Translations under genes and position numbers: made by a program
Notes under the pieces: generated by a model
Seen by the model: the letters and a program-made list of their open reading frames with translations, nothing else
The model's database searches: none
What the model was told of the DNA's origin: nothing
Origin: Streptomyces sp. CB03234
GTDB taxonomy: Bacteria > Actinomycetota > Actinomycetes > Streptomycetales > Streptomycetaceae
DNA length: 64,000 nucleotides
NCBI RefSeq assembly: GCF_001905885.1
Contig: NZ_LIYH01000001.1
Location: 560,169 to 624,168 of the forward strand
Direction of reading: 5' to 3'
Shown: positions 37,240 to 44,686 of the stretch, in pieces
Position numbering within the stretch: the first letter of the stretch is position 1
Layout: each line of letters opens with the position of its first letter

Positions 37240-38433
37240 TCAGGAGCCTCCGTCATGGGTGAGCAGGTGGAGCAGGGGCGCTTCCGGGAGGGCCTCGTCG
37301 CCCTCCCAGGCCCGGGCGAGCGCCCCGACCGCGCCGAGATCGCCGAGCAGGACGCCGCCGACGAGGCGGTCGCCGCGGACGACGACCTTGCGGTACGCGC
37401 CGCTCGTCGCGTCCGCCAGCTGCACGGTGTCGTCACCGGGCAGCGGCGTCGCCTCGCCGAACGCCGCCAGTTCGAGGGCGTCCATGGAGAGCCGGGTCAG
37501 CGCGCGGGTGCCCCGGTAGGCGCCGGTGCCGTGGGTCAGCACCTCGGTGAGGACGTCGGCCTGCTCCAGGGCGGCGCCGGCCAGCCCGTAGAGGCGGCCG
37601 TCGTGCTCGGCGCAGTCACCGATGGCGTGGATGTACGGGTCGGAGGTGCGCAGCTGGTCGTCGACGACGATGCCGCGCCGCACGTCGAGCCCGGCGTCCA
37701 GGGCGAGGCCGACGCGTGGCCGCACGCCGCACGCGATGACGACGACGCCGGCGTCGAGGACGAAGCCGTCGGCGAGCTCCACCGCCTGGACCGTGTCGTC
37801 CACGCAGCGCAGGCCGCGCACGCGGCACTCGGTGTGGACCTCCACGCCCAGGTCCGTCTCCAGGTGGCGGCGGAGCAGCCGGGAGGCTTCGGCGTCCAGC
37901 TGGCGCTCCATCAGGTGCTCGCCCTGCTGGGCCAGCACCACCTCGGCGCCCCGGGCGGCCAGCGCGCGGGCCGCCGACACGCCCAGCAGGCCGCCGCCGA
38001 TCACCACCGCCCGCGTGCCGGGCGCCACCAGCGCGTCCAGCGCCAGGCAGTCGTCGAGCGTCCGGAACGCGTGCACCCCGGCCGGCAGCCGGTCGCCGCC
38101 GCCGAGCCCGCCCAGGCCGCGCAGCGGCGGGAGTACCGGGTTCGAGCCGGTGGCCAGAACCAGCCGGTCGTATGCGAACGCCTCGCCGCCCGCGCAGTGC
38201 ACCACCCGGGCGGAACGGTCGATACCGGTCACCCGCACCTCGTGCCGCGCCCCGTCGTCGTGCGGGGACGGCAGGGCGATGACCTCGGGCCCGTACCGGC
38301 CGGCCAGGACGTCCGCGAGCAGCACCCGGTTGTAGGGCGCGTGCGGCTCCTCGCCGAGCAGGGTGACGGGCAGCCGCTCGGCCAGGCGAGCGCCCGCCGT
38401 GCCTCCGCCGACCACCACGATCCGTGAACTCAT
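37240..38433 (-). CDS. FAD/NAD(P)-dependent reductase of the nitrite/nitrate operon
   Basis: Flavoprotein of 397 residues resembling the N-terminal half of NirB and rubredoxin reductases. The FAD motif is IVVVGGGTAGARLAERLP, the NAD motif AVVIGGGLLGVSAARALAAR near 150, and the family segments DRLVLATGSNPVLPPL and SDPYIHAIGDCAEHDGRLYG are intact. It has no Fe-S Cys of its own. As the first gene before nirBD it probably supplies electrons to the nitrate reductase (nasA, elsewhere in this window) or to NirB; which is not decided by sequence. Confidence 0.9.
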   Translation of the reverse strand: MSSRIVVVGGGTAGARLAERLPVTLLGEEPHAPYNRVLLADVLAGRYGPEVIALPSPHDDGARHEVRVTGIDRSARVVHCAGGEAFAYDRLVLATGSNPVLPPLRGLGGLGGGDRLPAGVHAFRTLDDCLALDALVAPGTRAVVIGGGLLGVSAARALAARGAEVVLAQQGEHLMERQLDAEASRLLRRHLETDLGVEVHTECRVRGLRCVDDTVQAVELADGFVLDAGVVVIACGVRPRVGLALDAGLDVRRGIVVDDQLRTSDPYIHAIGDCAEHDGRLYGLAGAALEQADVLTEVLTHGTGAYRGTRALTRLSMDALELAAFGEATPLPGDDTVQLADATSGAYRKVVVRGDRLVGGVLLGDLGAVGALARAWEGDEALPEAPLLHLLTHDGGS

Positions 38434-38456
38434 GCCCGTCAGCGTGCGTCGGCGGT

Positions 38457-38494
38457 GTTACCCGGCAGCATCCCGTTTGTTTCGCGCACGGAAA
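38457..38494 (-). promoter_or_regulatory. Candidate GlnR box upstream of the nir operon
   Basis: GTTAC-n6-GCATC-n6-GTTTC-n6-GGAAA has the spacing of the GlnR consensus gTnAC-n6-GaAAC repeated twice. The first pentamer is perfect and the rest match 3-4 of 5. It ends 24 bases before the reductase ATG. GlnR controls nirB in Streptomyces; this site itself is an inference. Confidence 0.5.
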
Positions 38495-38625
38495 GCTGAC
38501 CTCAGCGGGGGCCGGTGTCACCGGTGAGGGGCCGACGTGGGAGGTCAGGGGTGGGGGAAACCCGACCTTGGATCTCCGGGCAGGCACCATGGCCTGCCGC
38601 GTGGCGGTTCGGCCAGGCTTGAGCC

Positions 38626-39057
38626 ATGAACGCCGTCAGCCTCGTGCTCACCGAACCGTTCCGCGCCGCCACCTGGAAGCGGGTCGCCTATCTGCTGCTC
38701 GCCCTCCCGGCGGGGCTGATCGGCATACCGCACCTCCTGGCCCGGCGGCTGCTCGACCGGGACATCGCCCGGCCGGCCGCGGGGCGGCTGGTGCTCCACG
38801 CGCTGCTCGCCACGCCGCTCAACGCGGTCGCCCTGGTCGTGACCGTGTACGGCTGGTCGCTGGTGCCGATGAACCTGGGCTGGCCGCTGAGGGCGGGCGA
38901 CCCGGCGGAGGCGTGGGGCGGGCCGACGTTCGCGGGGGCGTGGGCGTTCCACGCGCTGATAGGCGGGGTGGGGTTCCTGCTGCTGATGCCCTGGGCGGGC
39001 CGCGGGCTCACCGCGCTCCAGGGGCGACTGGCGGTGCGTCTGCTCAAGGGCCGCTGA
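38626..39057 (+). CDS. Putative sensor-domain membrane protein
   Basis: A 143-residue protein with a short cytoplasmic start (NAVSLVLTEPFRAATWKRVA) and about four membrane segments (YLLLALPAGLIGIPHLLA, VLHALLATPLNAVALVVTVY, AGAWAFHALIGGVGFLLLMP). The pattern resembles the membrane sensor domain attached to some Streptomyces histidine kinases, here without any kinase. No output domain was seen, so function is unknown. It is divergent from the nir operon with a 192-base gap. Confidence 0.75.
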   Translation: MNAVSLVLTEPFRAATWKRVAYLLLALPAGLIGIPHLLARRLLDRDIARPAAGRLVLHALLATPLNAVALVVTVYGWSLVPMNLGWPLRAGDPAEAWGGPTFAGAWAFHALIGGVGFLLLMPWAGRGLTALQGRLAVRLLKGR

Positions 39058-39147
39058 CCGCCGGGCGTCCGTCGCGCACCTCAGAGGTACCTCAAGGCTT
39101 TCCCGTTCCGTGGACGGCACACCGATCCCGTCCCTAGGCTCGCGATC

Positions 39148-39924
39148 ATGCCCGACATATCGCTGACCACCCTGGTCTTCCTCTGTGCGGCCGCTCTCGT
39201 GGCGGGCTGGATCGACGCCGTGGTGGGCGGTGGCGGGCTGCTCCTCCTGCCCGCCCTGCTGCTCGGCCTCCCGCACGTCCCGGCCGCCCACATCCTCGGC
39301 ACCAACAAGGCGGTGGCCATCGTGGGGACGACGGGCGCCGCCGTCACCTACGTGCGCACAGCGCCGGTGCAGGTGAAGACGGCGGTACGGATCGGGCTGG
39401 CGGCGCTGGCCGGGTCCATGGGCGGCGCGTTCTTCGCCGCCGGCATCAGCAGTGACGTACTGCGACCGGTGATCATGGTGGTGCTGCTGGGCGTGGCGGC
39501 GTTCGTGATGCTGCGGCCGTCCTTCGGTACGGGGGAGGGCAAGGGGCCGGCGACCCGGGCGCGGGTCGTCACGGCGATCGTCCTCGTCGGCGGGGGGATC
39601 GGCTTCTACGACGGCCTCTTCGGGCCCGGCACCGGCACGTTCCTGGTGCTGGCGCTGACCGCCGTGCTCCACCTGGACCTGGTGACCGCCTCCGCCACGG
39701 CCAAGATCGTGAACGTGTGCACCAACGCGGGGGCGCTGGCGATGTTCGCGTACCAGGGGACGGTGCTGTGGCAGCTGGCGGCGCTGATGGCGGTGTTCAA
39801 CCTGGCGGGCGGGCTGTTCGGGGCGCGGATGGCGCTGCGCAAGGGCGCCGAGTTCGTGCGGGGCGTGCTGCTGGTGGTGGTCTTCTCGCTGGTCGCCAAG
39901 CTGGCGTTCGACCAGTGGAGCTAG
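39148..39924 (+). CDS. TauE/SafE-family (YfcA-like) membrane transporter
   Basis: Protein of 258 residues with about eight membrane helices. Two family repeats are evident: ALVAGWIDAVVGGGGLLLLP near 18 and GGGIGFYDGLFGPGTGTFLV near 150. The VGGGGL and GPGTGTF signatures mark the TauE/SafE family of sulfite, sulfonate or small organic anion exporters. The substrate is not deducible. ATG 39148 begins MPDISLTTLVF. Confidence 0.9.
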   Translation: MPDISLTTLVFLCAAALVAGWIDAVVGGGGLLLLPALLLGLPHVPAAHILGTNKAVAIVGTTGAAVTYVRTAPVQVKTAVRIGLAALAGSMGGAFFAAGISSDVLRPVIMVVLLGVAAFVMLRPSFGTGEGKGPATRARVVTAIVLVGGGIGFYDGLFGPGTGTFLVLALTAVLHLDLVTASATAKIVNVCTNAGALAMFAYQGTVLWQLAALMAVFNLAGGLFGARMALRKGAEFVRGVLLVVVFSLVAKLAFDQWS

Positions 39925-39972
39925 GTGTGTGCGGCACCCGCGTCCGAACCTGGAACAAGGCCCGGCTTCGCG

Positions 39973-40056
39973 GTGAACGGGTTGTTCCGGCAAGATGATC
40001 TGCGCTCCGTCGCATGGACGGTGGCCCGCAACGTCGTCGACGGCGTCCCGGTCTGA
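39973..40056 (+). CDS. Possible 27-residue ORF or gene remnant
   Basis: GTG-initiated frame MNGLFRQDDLRSVAWTVARN followed by VVDGVPV, between the TauE-like gene and the sortase gene. It has protein-like composition but no recognised relatives. It may be a small gene or the relic of a larger one; support is weak. Confidence 0.2.
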   Translation: MNGLFRQDDLRSVAWTVARNVVDGVPV

Positions 40057-40063
40057 CCGTCCC

Positions 40064-40729
40064 TCACCGGACCCCGATCAGATGGGCGTACGCGACGACG
40101 TTGCCCTGGTAGCCGGTCTTCCTGTCGAACGCGCCGCCGCAGGTGATCACCCGTAGCTCGGCACGGTCGGCGGGCCCGTAGACCTTCCGGTCGGGGAAGT
40201 CCTCGTTCGCGTACACCTCGATCGCGTCGATGGTGAAGACGGCGGTCCGGCCGTCGCGGCGGGTGACTTCGATGCGGTGGCCCTTCTTGAGGGCGCCGAG
40301 GGCGTAGAAGACGGCGGGGCCCTCGGCGTTGTCGACATGGCCGGCGACGATGGCGGTGCCCTTGGCGCCGGGCGGGGTGCCGTCCTTGTACCAGCCGGCG
40401 ATGCCGGGGTTGCCCGAGGGCGGAACCTCCAGGCTGCCGTCGGCAGCGAGGCCCAGGCGCATCACGGGGGCGTCGACGCCGATCTCGGGGATCCGGATAC
40501 GGACCGGCGCGGAGGCGGGCAGGGGGTCGGCGGCCGCGTCGGTGTGCTGGTGCGGCCCGGCGGCGAAGGCCTCGGCGGCGGTCGGGACGGGCGGGGTCAG
40601 GTCCGCGGAGCCGTTCTGGACGAGCCAGAGGCCGACGCACGCGGCGATGGCTATGCCCCAGCCCTTGCCCTTCGTCCCGGTGCCGTTTCCCGTCTCGCTT
40701 CCCGGCTCGCTCCTGGTGTCGTCGGTCAT
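40064..40729 (-). CDS. Class F sortase
   Basis: Membrane-anchored transpeptidase of 221 residues. The N-terminal membrane segment is GWGIAIAACVGLWLV, then an extracellular sortase barrel with catalytic His in AIVAGHVDNAEGP, catalytic Cys in LRVITCGGAFDRKTGYQGNV and a conserved Arg earlier. ATG 40729 follows GAGGGCAGCC. It lies downstream of, and on the same strand as, a gene for a secreted protein with a sortable-looking tail, so the pair probably works together. Confidence 0.92.
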   Translation of the reverse strand: MTDDTRSEPGSETGNGTGTKGKGWGIAIAACVGLWLVQNGSADLTPPVPTAAEAFAAGPHQHTDAAADPLPASAPVRIRIPEIGVDAPVMRLGLAADGSLEVPPSGNPGIAGWYKDGTPPGAKGTAIVAGHVDNAEGPAVFYALGALKKGHRIEVTRRDGRTAVFTIDAIEVYANEDFPDRKVYGPADRAELRVITCGGAFDRKTGYQGNVVAYAHLIGVR

Positions 40730-40830
40730 GGCTGCCCTCGCGGGGGATGGGGCTCCCCGCCCGCGCCGCGGCCTCGGGGACACACGCGGCGGGGGCGGGG
40801 AGCGGGGCGGGGGGATGGGGACGGACCCCG

Positions 40831-41439
40831 TCAGCTGTCCTGCGCGCCGCTCGCCCGGCGGCGCAGGAGCCAGACCCCGCCGACGGCGGAGGCGGCCAGC
40901 ACTGCCACTCCCGCCGCGATCTGGGTGGTGTCGGGGCCGACGCTGCCGCCCACCCCGGTCTTCACATGGCCGCTGGGCGCATGGCCGCTCTGGTCGTGGC
41001 CGCCCTGGTCGTGGCCGCCGGAGCTGTACCCGCCCGAGTCGTGTCCGCCCGTGCCGCCCGAGCTGTGGCCGCCGCCGTGCTTGACCACCAGGTCACCGCC
41101 GGCCGTCTTGCCGTTGTCGCAGGCCACGCTGATCGAATAGGTGCCCGGCTTGGTGTGGGCGGGCACCCGGAACTGGCCGACCACGACCTCCTTGTGGGTG
41201 CCCGGCGACAGGTCGAACTCGCCCGCGCCGAGGGACCCGGCGTCACCGATGCCATGGCCCTTCTTGCCGCAGGCGGTGGTGTTGACCGTGACGGTCTCGC
41301 CCGGCTCGGCGGTCGACGGGTACACCTCCAGCTTCCCGAAGTCACCGGCGTACGCGGCGTACGCGCCCGGCGAGGCGAGGGCGCCGAGCGAGACGACCGC
41401 CAGCGCGGTACCGGTCAGCAGGCGGGCAGTGGTGCGCAT
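40831..41439 (-). CDS. Secreted Gly/His-rich surface protein, candidate sortase substrate
   Basis: Protein of 202 residues. A signal peptide (MRTTARLLTGTALAVVSLGA to ASPGAYA) leads to an Ig-like domain with two Cys (FGKLEVYPSTAEPGETVTVN, SVACDNGKTAGGDLVVKHGG). A low-complexity Gly/His/Ser hinge follows (GHSSGGTGGHDSGGYSSGGH), then a membrane segment AAGVAVLAASAVGGVWLL with an RRR tail. That tail fits a cell-wall sorting signal; the preceding SVGPDTT would be the recognition stretch, though class F motifs are poorly defined. GGAGG lies five bases before ATG 41439. The His-rich hinge could bind metals. Confidence 0.82.
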   Translation of the reverse strand: MRTTARLLTGTALAVVSLGALASPGAYAAYAGDFGKLEVYPSTAEPGETVTVNTTACGKKGHGIGDAGSLGAGEFDLSPGTHKEVVVGQFRVPAHTKPGTYSISVACDNGKTAGGDLVVKHGGGHSSGGTGGHDSGGYSSGGHDQGGHDQSGHAPSGHVKTGVGGSVGPDTTQIAAGVAVLAASAVGGVWLLRRRASGAQDS

Positions 41440-41452
41440 GGGGTCCTCCGGG

Positions 41453-41485
41453 CGCGAGGGGCGGTGTCCGCGAGGGGCGGTGTCC
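41453..41485 (+). repeat. Two-copy 16-bp tandem repeat in the promoter region of the surface protein
   Basis: CGCGAGGGGCGGTGTC occurs twice in exact tandem, 14 bases before the gene's ATG. It lies in the 5' untranslated region and may affect expression or simply be a slippage product. Confidence 0.8.
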
Positions 41486-41630
41486 TTGTCCCATGGGTAA
41501 GGCCACGGGACGCGCACCCGCCTGCTGATGCCCCATCAGTTGCCCGGTGCGCCGCGCCCAGGACCCGGCGTACTCCCAGGTCAGCGCCGCTTCGCGGCCC
41601 GCCGCGCCCGGCCCGCCCCGAACGGGTGAC

Positions 41631-42203
41631 TCACATACCGGACGGGACGCGGAAACCGGACGTGTCGAGGTCGAAATCGAACGGCGCGGGCACGTGCAGG
41701 GTGTGGCCGAACGGCACGGTCGTGCGGGAGCGGTAGCCGCGGGGGGAGGGGTCCCAGAACGCGGTGATCTCCTCGTCCCGCATGTCGAGGACCAGGTATA
41801 CGGGCACCTGGCGGCCGTACGCGGCCAGCTTGTCCTGCCAGTCGACGTCTCGCTCGGAGGCGGTGGCCGGCTCGGCGACGAGCGCGAGGGCTTCACCGTC
41901 CACGTGCCTGCCGGGACCGGCGAACGCTGTCTCTTCGGCCACGAACAGCTCGGGGCCGAAGGCCCGTTCGGACGCTGTGAGCCGAAACAGGAAGGGGGCG
42001 GTCTCCGTGGCGTATCCCTCGGGCGTGTGAGGTTCCAGCAGCCTGCGAAGGGACCGCATGGACAGCAGTTCTCGAGCCCTCGGCCACGGCGACACGATGA
42101 TCTTCCCCCGGAAGAGCTCGGCCTTGTAGCCGTCAGGTGTGTCCAGCTCCGCCGCGACCCGGAGCATGTCCTCGAACGTTCCGGGCTCGCTCGTGAGCGT
42201 CAC
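41631..42203 (-). CDS. Uma2-family PD-(D/E)XK-like protein
   Basis: A 190-residue protein. YKAELFRGKIIVSPWPRARE, FGPELFVAEET, LALVAEPATASERDVDWQDK and YGRQVPVYLVLDMRDEEITA fit the Uma2 family, which shares the nuclease core of PD-(D/E)XK enzymes (Glu, then E/DxK-like residues). Uma2 proteins are numerous in Streptomyces, with no proven target. The DxxDKLAAYGRQVPVYL segment is the family hallmark. It is divergent from the FMN reductase gene. Confidence 0.88.
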   Translation of the reverse strand: MTLTSEPGTFEDMLRVAAELDTPDGYKAELFRGKIIVSPWPRARELLSMRSLRRLLEPHTPEGYATETAPFLFRLTASERAFGPELFVAEETAFAGPGRHVDGEALALVAEPATASERDVDWQDKLAAYGRQVPVYLVLDMRDEEITAFWDPSPRGYRSRTTVPFGHTLHVPAPFDFDLDTSGFRVPSGM

Positions 42204-42315
42204 CGCACTCCTCCCTCGATTGCAGAGCGTTCCCCGTCCACGCTAGCGCCGAGCCCACCGCCCGGCTCGGCCGTCGGGGCGGCCTCCCTCGTACGAGCGG
42301 GAAAGAGGGGCTTGA

Positions 42316-42333
42316 CCTCAAGTTTAGTTGAGG
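42316..42333 (+). promoter_or_regulatory. SoxR box
   Basis: CCTCAAGTTTAGTTGAGG, an 18-base palindrome, differs from the classical SoxR site CCTCAAGTTAACTTGAGG only in the centre. It overlaps the spacer of a promoter with TTGACC at 42312-42317 and lies 17 bases before the FMN reductase ATG. Streptomyces SoxR is known to control an NADPH-dependent FMN reductase gene and responds to redox-active compounds. Confidence 0.85.
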
Positions 42334-42349
42334 TACGAGGCTGCTCGGC

Positions 42350-42949
42350 ATGGAGATCACCAAGAGCTCACCGCTCTCGCTCGCCGTCATCGTCGCCAGC
42401 AACCGCGAAGGCCGCTTCGGGCCCGTCATCGCCGACTGGTTCCTCGCCCACGCCACCCGGCACACCGACTTCACCGTCGACGTCATCGACCTCGGCGACC
42501 CCGGCACCGACCTGCCCACCGCCCTGTCCTACAACCCCGCCCCCGCCGTCCGCGACCGGCTCGCCAAGGTCAGCCCCCGGCTCGCCGCCGCCGACGCCTT
42601 CGTCGTCCTCACCCCCGAGTACAACCACTCCTTCCCCGCCTCCCTCAAGAACCTCATCGACTGGCACTACACCGAATGGCAGGCCAAGCCCGTCGGCTTC
42701 GTCTCCTACGGCGGCATGTCCGGCGGCCTGCGCGCCGTCGAGCAACTGCGCCAGGTCTACGCCGAGATGCACGCCGTGACCGTCCGCGACACCGTCTCCT
42801 TCCACAACGCCCACGGCCACTTCAACGACGACGGCCGCCACAAGGACCCCACCGCCCCCGACGCCGCCGCCAAGACGATGCTGGACCAGCTCGCCTGGTG
42901 GGGCCACGCCCTGCGGGACGCCAAGTCCGTCCGTCCGTACGGCAGCTGA
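42350..42949 (+). CDS. NADPH-dependent FMN reductase, SoxR target
   Basis: Flavodoxin-like reductase of 199 residues. VIVASNREGRFGPVIADWFL binds FMN phosphate, LTPEYNHSFPASLKNLIDWH is the family signature, and GFVSYGGMSGGLRAVEQLRQ completes the flavin pocket. It probably reduces FMN or quinones in response to redox-cycling metabolites. The SoxR box directly upstream supports that role; SoxR itself is not in this window. The ABC exporter gene starts three bases after the stop, so the exporter is likely under the same control. Confidence 0.93.
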   Translation: MEITKSSPLSLAVIVASNREGRFGPVIADWFLAHATRHTDFTVDVIDLGDPGTDLPTALSYNPAPAVRDRLAKVSPRLAAADAFVVLTPEYNHSFPASLKNLIDWHYTEWQAKPVGFVSYGGMSGGLRAVEQLRQVYAEMHAVTVRDTVSFHNAHGHFNDDGRHKDPTAPDAAAKTMLDQLAWWGHALRDAKSVRPYGS

Positions 42950-42952
42950 GCC

Positions 42953-44686
42953 ATGTTGCTGCGACTGCTCCGCGCCCACCTGCGCCCCTACCGGCGGACG
43001 ATCGCGCTGGTCGTCGTCCTCCAGCTGATCCAGTCCCTCGCCACCCTGTGCCTGCCCACCCTCAACGCCGACATCATCAACAACGGCGTGCTGCGCGGCG
43101 ACACCGACCGCGTCCTGTCCACCGGCGGCCTGATGCTCGCCGTCACCCTCCTCCAGATCCTCGCCGCCGCCACCGCCGTCTACTTCGGCGCCCGCGTCGC
43201 CATGGGCGTCGGCCGCGACCTGCGCGCCGCCGTCTTCCGCCGCGTACAGGACTTCTCCGTACGCGAGATGGGACGCTTCGGCGCCGCGTCCCTGATCACC
43301 CGCACCACCAACGACGTGACGCAGGTGCAGACCCTCGCCGTACTCGCGCTGACCATGCTGGTCGCCGCGCCGCTGATGTGCCTCGGCGGCATCGTCATGG
43401 CCGTCGGACAGGACGTGCCGCTCGCGCTGCTGATCGTGCTGTTCGTGCCGCTCCTCGCCGGGGCCGTCGGCCTCATCGTGCGCCGCCTGCCGCCGATGTT
43501 CCGGGGCATGCAGGAGCGCATCGACCAGGTCAACCGCGTCATGCGCGAGCAGATCACCGGCATCCGCGTGGTCCGCGCCTTCGTCCGCGACCGCCACGAG
43601 CAGTACCGGTTCGCCGGCGCCAACGCCGAGCTGCTGACCGTCGCGCTGCGCTCCGGCCGCCTGATGGCCCTGATGTTCCCGACCGTCCTGCTGGTGTGGG
43701 AGGCGGCCACCGTCGCCATCATCTGGTTCGGGGGGCTCAGGCTGGACTCCGGCTCCCTCCAGGCCGGTTCGCTGATCGCCTTCCTCGGCTACCTGATGCA
43801 GATCCTGATGTCCGTGATGATGACGATGTTCCTGCTGATGCAGACCCCGCGCGCCGAGGTCAGCGCCGAACGCATCCAGGAGGTCCTCGACACCGAACCG
43901 TCCGTCGCCCCGCCACCCGCACCGGTACGGGAACTGCGCGGCCCCGGCCGGCTCGACATCCGCGCCGCCGACTTCAGCTACCCCGGCGCCGAGGAACCCG
44001 TCCTCCGCGCCGTCGACCTCACCGCCGGCCCCGGCCGCACCACCGCCGTCATCGGCTCCACCGGCAGCGGCAAGACGACTCTGCTCAACCTGGTGCCCCG
44101 GCTGTTCGACACCACCGGCGGGGAGGTCCACATCGGCGGCGTCGACGTCCGCGACCTCGACCCGCGCCTGCTGGCCCGCACCGTCGGACTCGTCCCGCAG
44201 AAGCCGTACCTCTTCTCGGGGACGATCGCCACCAACCTGCGGTACGCGAACCCCGACGCCACCGACGACGACCTGTGGCACGCCCTGGAGGTCGCCCAGG
44301 CCGCCGACTTCGTACGGAAACTGGAGCACGGCCTGGACGCCCCCGTCTCCCAGGGCGGCACCAACCTCTCCGGCGGGCAGCGCCAGCGCCTCGCCATCGC
44401 CCGCGTCCTGGCCGCCCGGCCCGCCATCTACCTGTTCGACGACTCGTTCTCCGCCCTCGACTACGCCACCGACGCCCGGCTGCGCGCCGCCCTGAAGGAC
44501 GAGACCGCCGACGCGACCGTCGTCATCGTCGCCCAGCGCGTGGCCACCATCCGCGACGCCGACCGGATCGTCGTCCTCGACCAGGGCCGGGTCGTCGGCA
44601 CCGGCACCCACGACGAGCTCATGCGGGACAACCACACCTACCGGGAGATCGTCCTCTCCCAGCTCACCGAGGAGGAAGCCGCATGA
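42953..44686 (+). CDS. Heterodimeric ABC exporter, subunit with degenerate ATP site
   Basis: Half-transporter of 577 residues: six membrane helices (1-310) and an ATPase domain. Walker A GSTGSGKTTL and signature LSGGQRQRLAIAR are canonical. The catalytic Glu after Walker B is Asp (YLFDDSFSALD) and the switch His is Gln (VIVAQRVAT). These changes are typical of one half of asymmetric exporters such as LmrC/BmrC. Its partner follows with a four-base overlap. The substrate is unknown, but co-transcription with the SoxR-controlled reductase suggests a redox-active compound or antibiotic (inference). Confidence 0.93.
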   Translation: MLLRLLRAHLRPYRRTIALVVVLQLIQSLATLCLPTLNADIINNGVLRGDTDRVLSTGGLMLAVTLLQILAAATAVYFGARVAMGVGRDLRAAVFRRVQDFSVREMGRFGAASLITRTTNDVTQVQTLAVLALTMLVAAPLMCLGGIVMAVGQDVPLALLIVLFVPLLAGAVGLIVRRLPPMFRGMQERIDQVNRVMREQITGIRVVRAFVRDRHEQYRFAGANAELLTVALRSGRLMALMFPTVLLVWEAATVAIIWFGGLRLDSGSLQAGSLIAFLGYLMQILMSVMMTMFLLMQTPRAEVSAERIQEVLDTEPSVAPPPAPVRELRGPGRLDIRAADFSYPGAEEPVLRAVDLTAGPGRTTAVIGSTGSGKTTLLNLVPRLFDTTGGEVHIGGVDVRDLDPRLLARTVGLVPQKPYLFSGTIATNLRYANPDATDDDLWHALEVAQAADFVRKLEHGLDAPVSQGGTNLSGGQRQRLAIARVLAARPAIYLFDDSFSALDYATDARLRAALKDETADATVVIVAQRVATIRDADRIVVLDQGRVVGTGTHDELMRDNHTYREIVLSQLTEEEAA

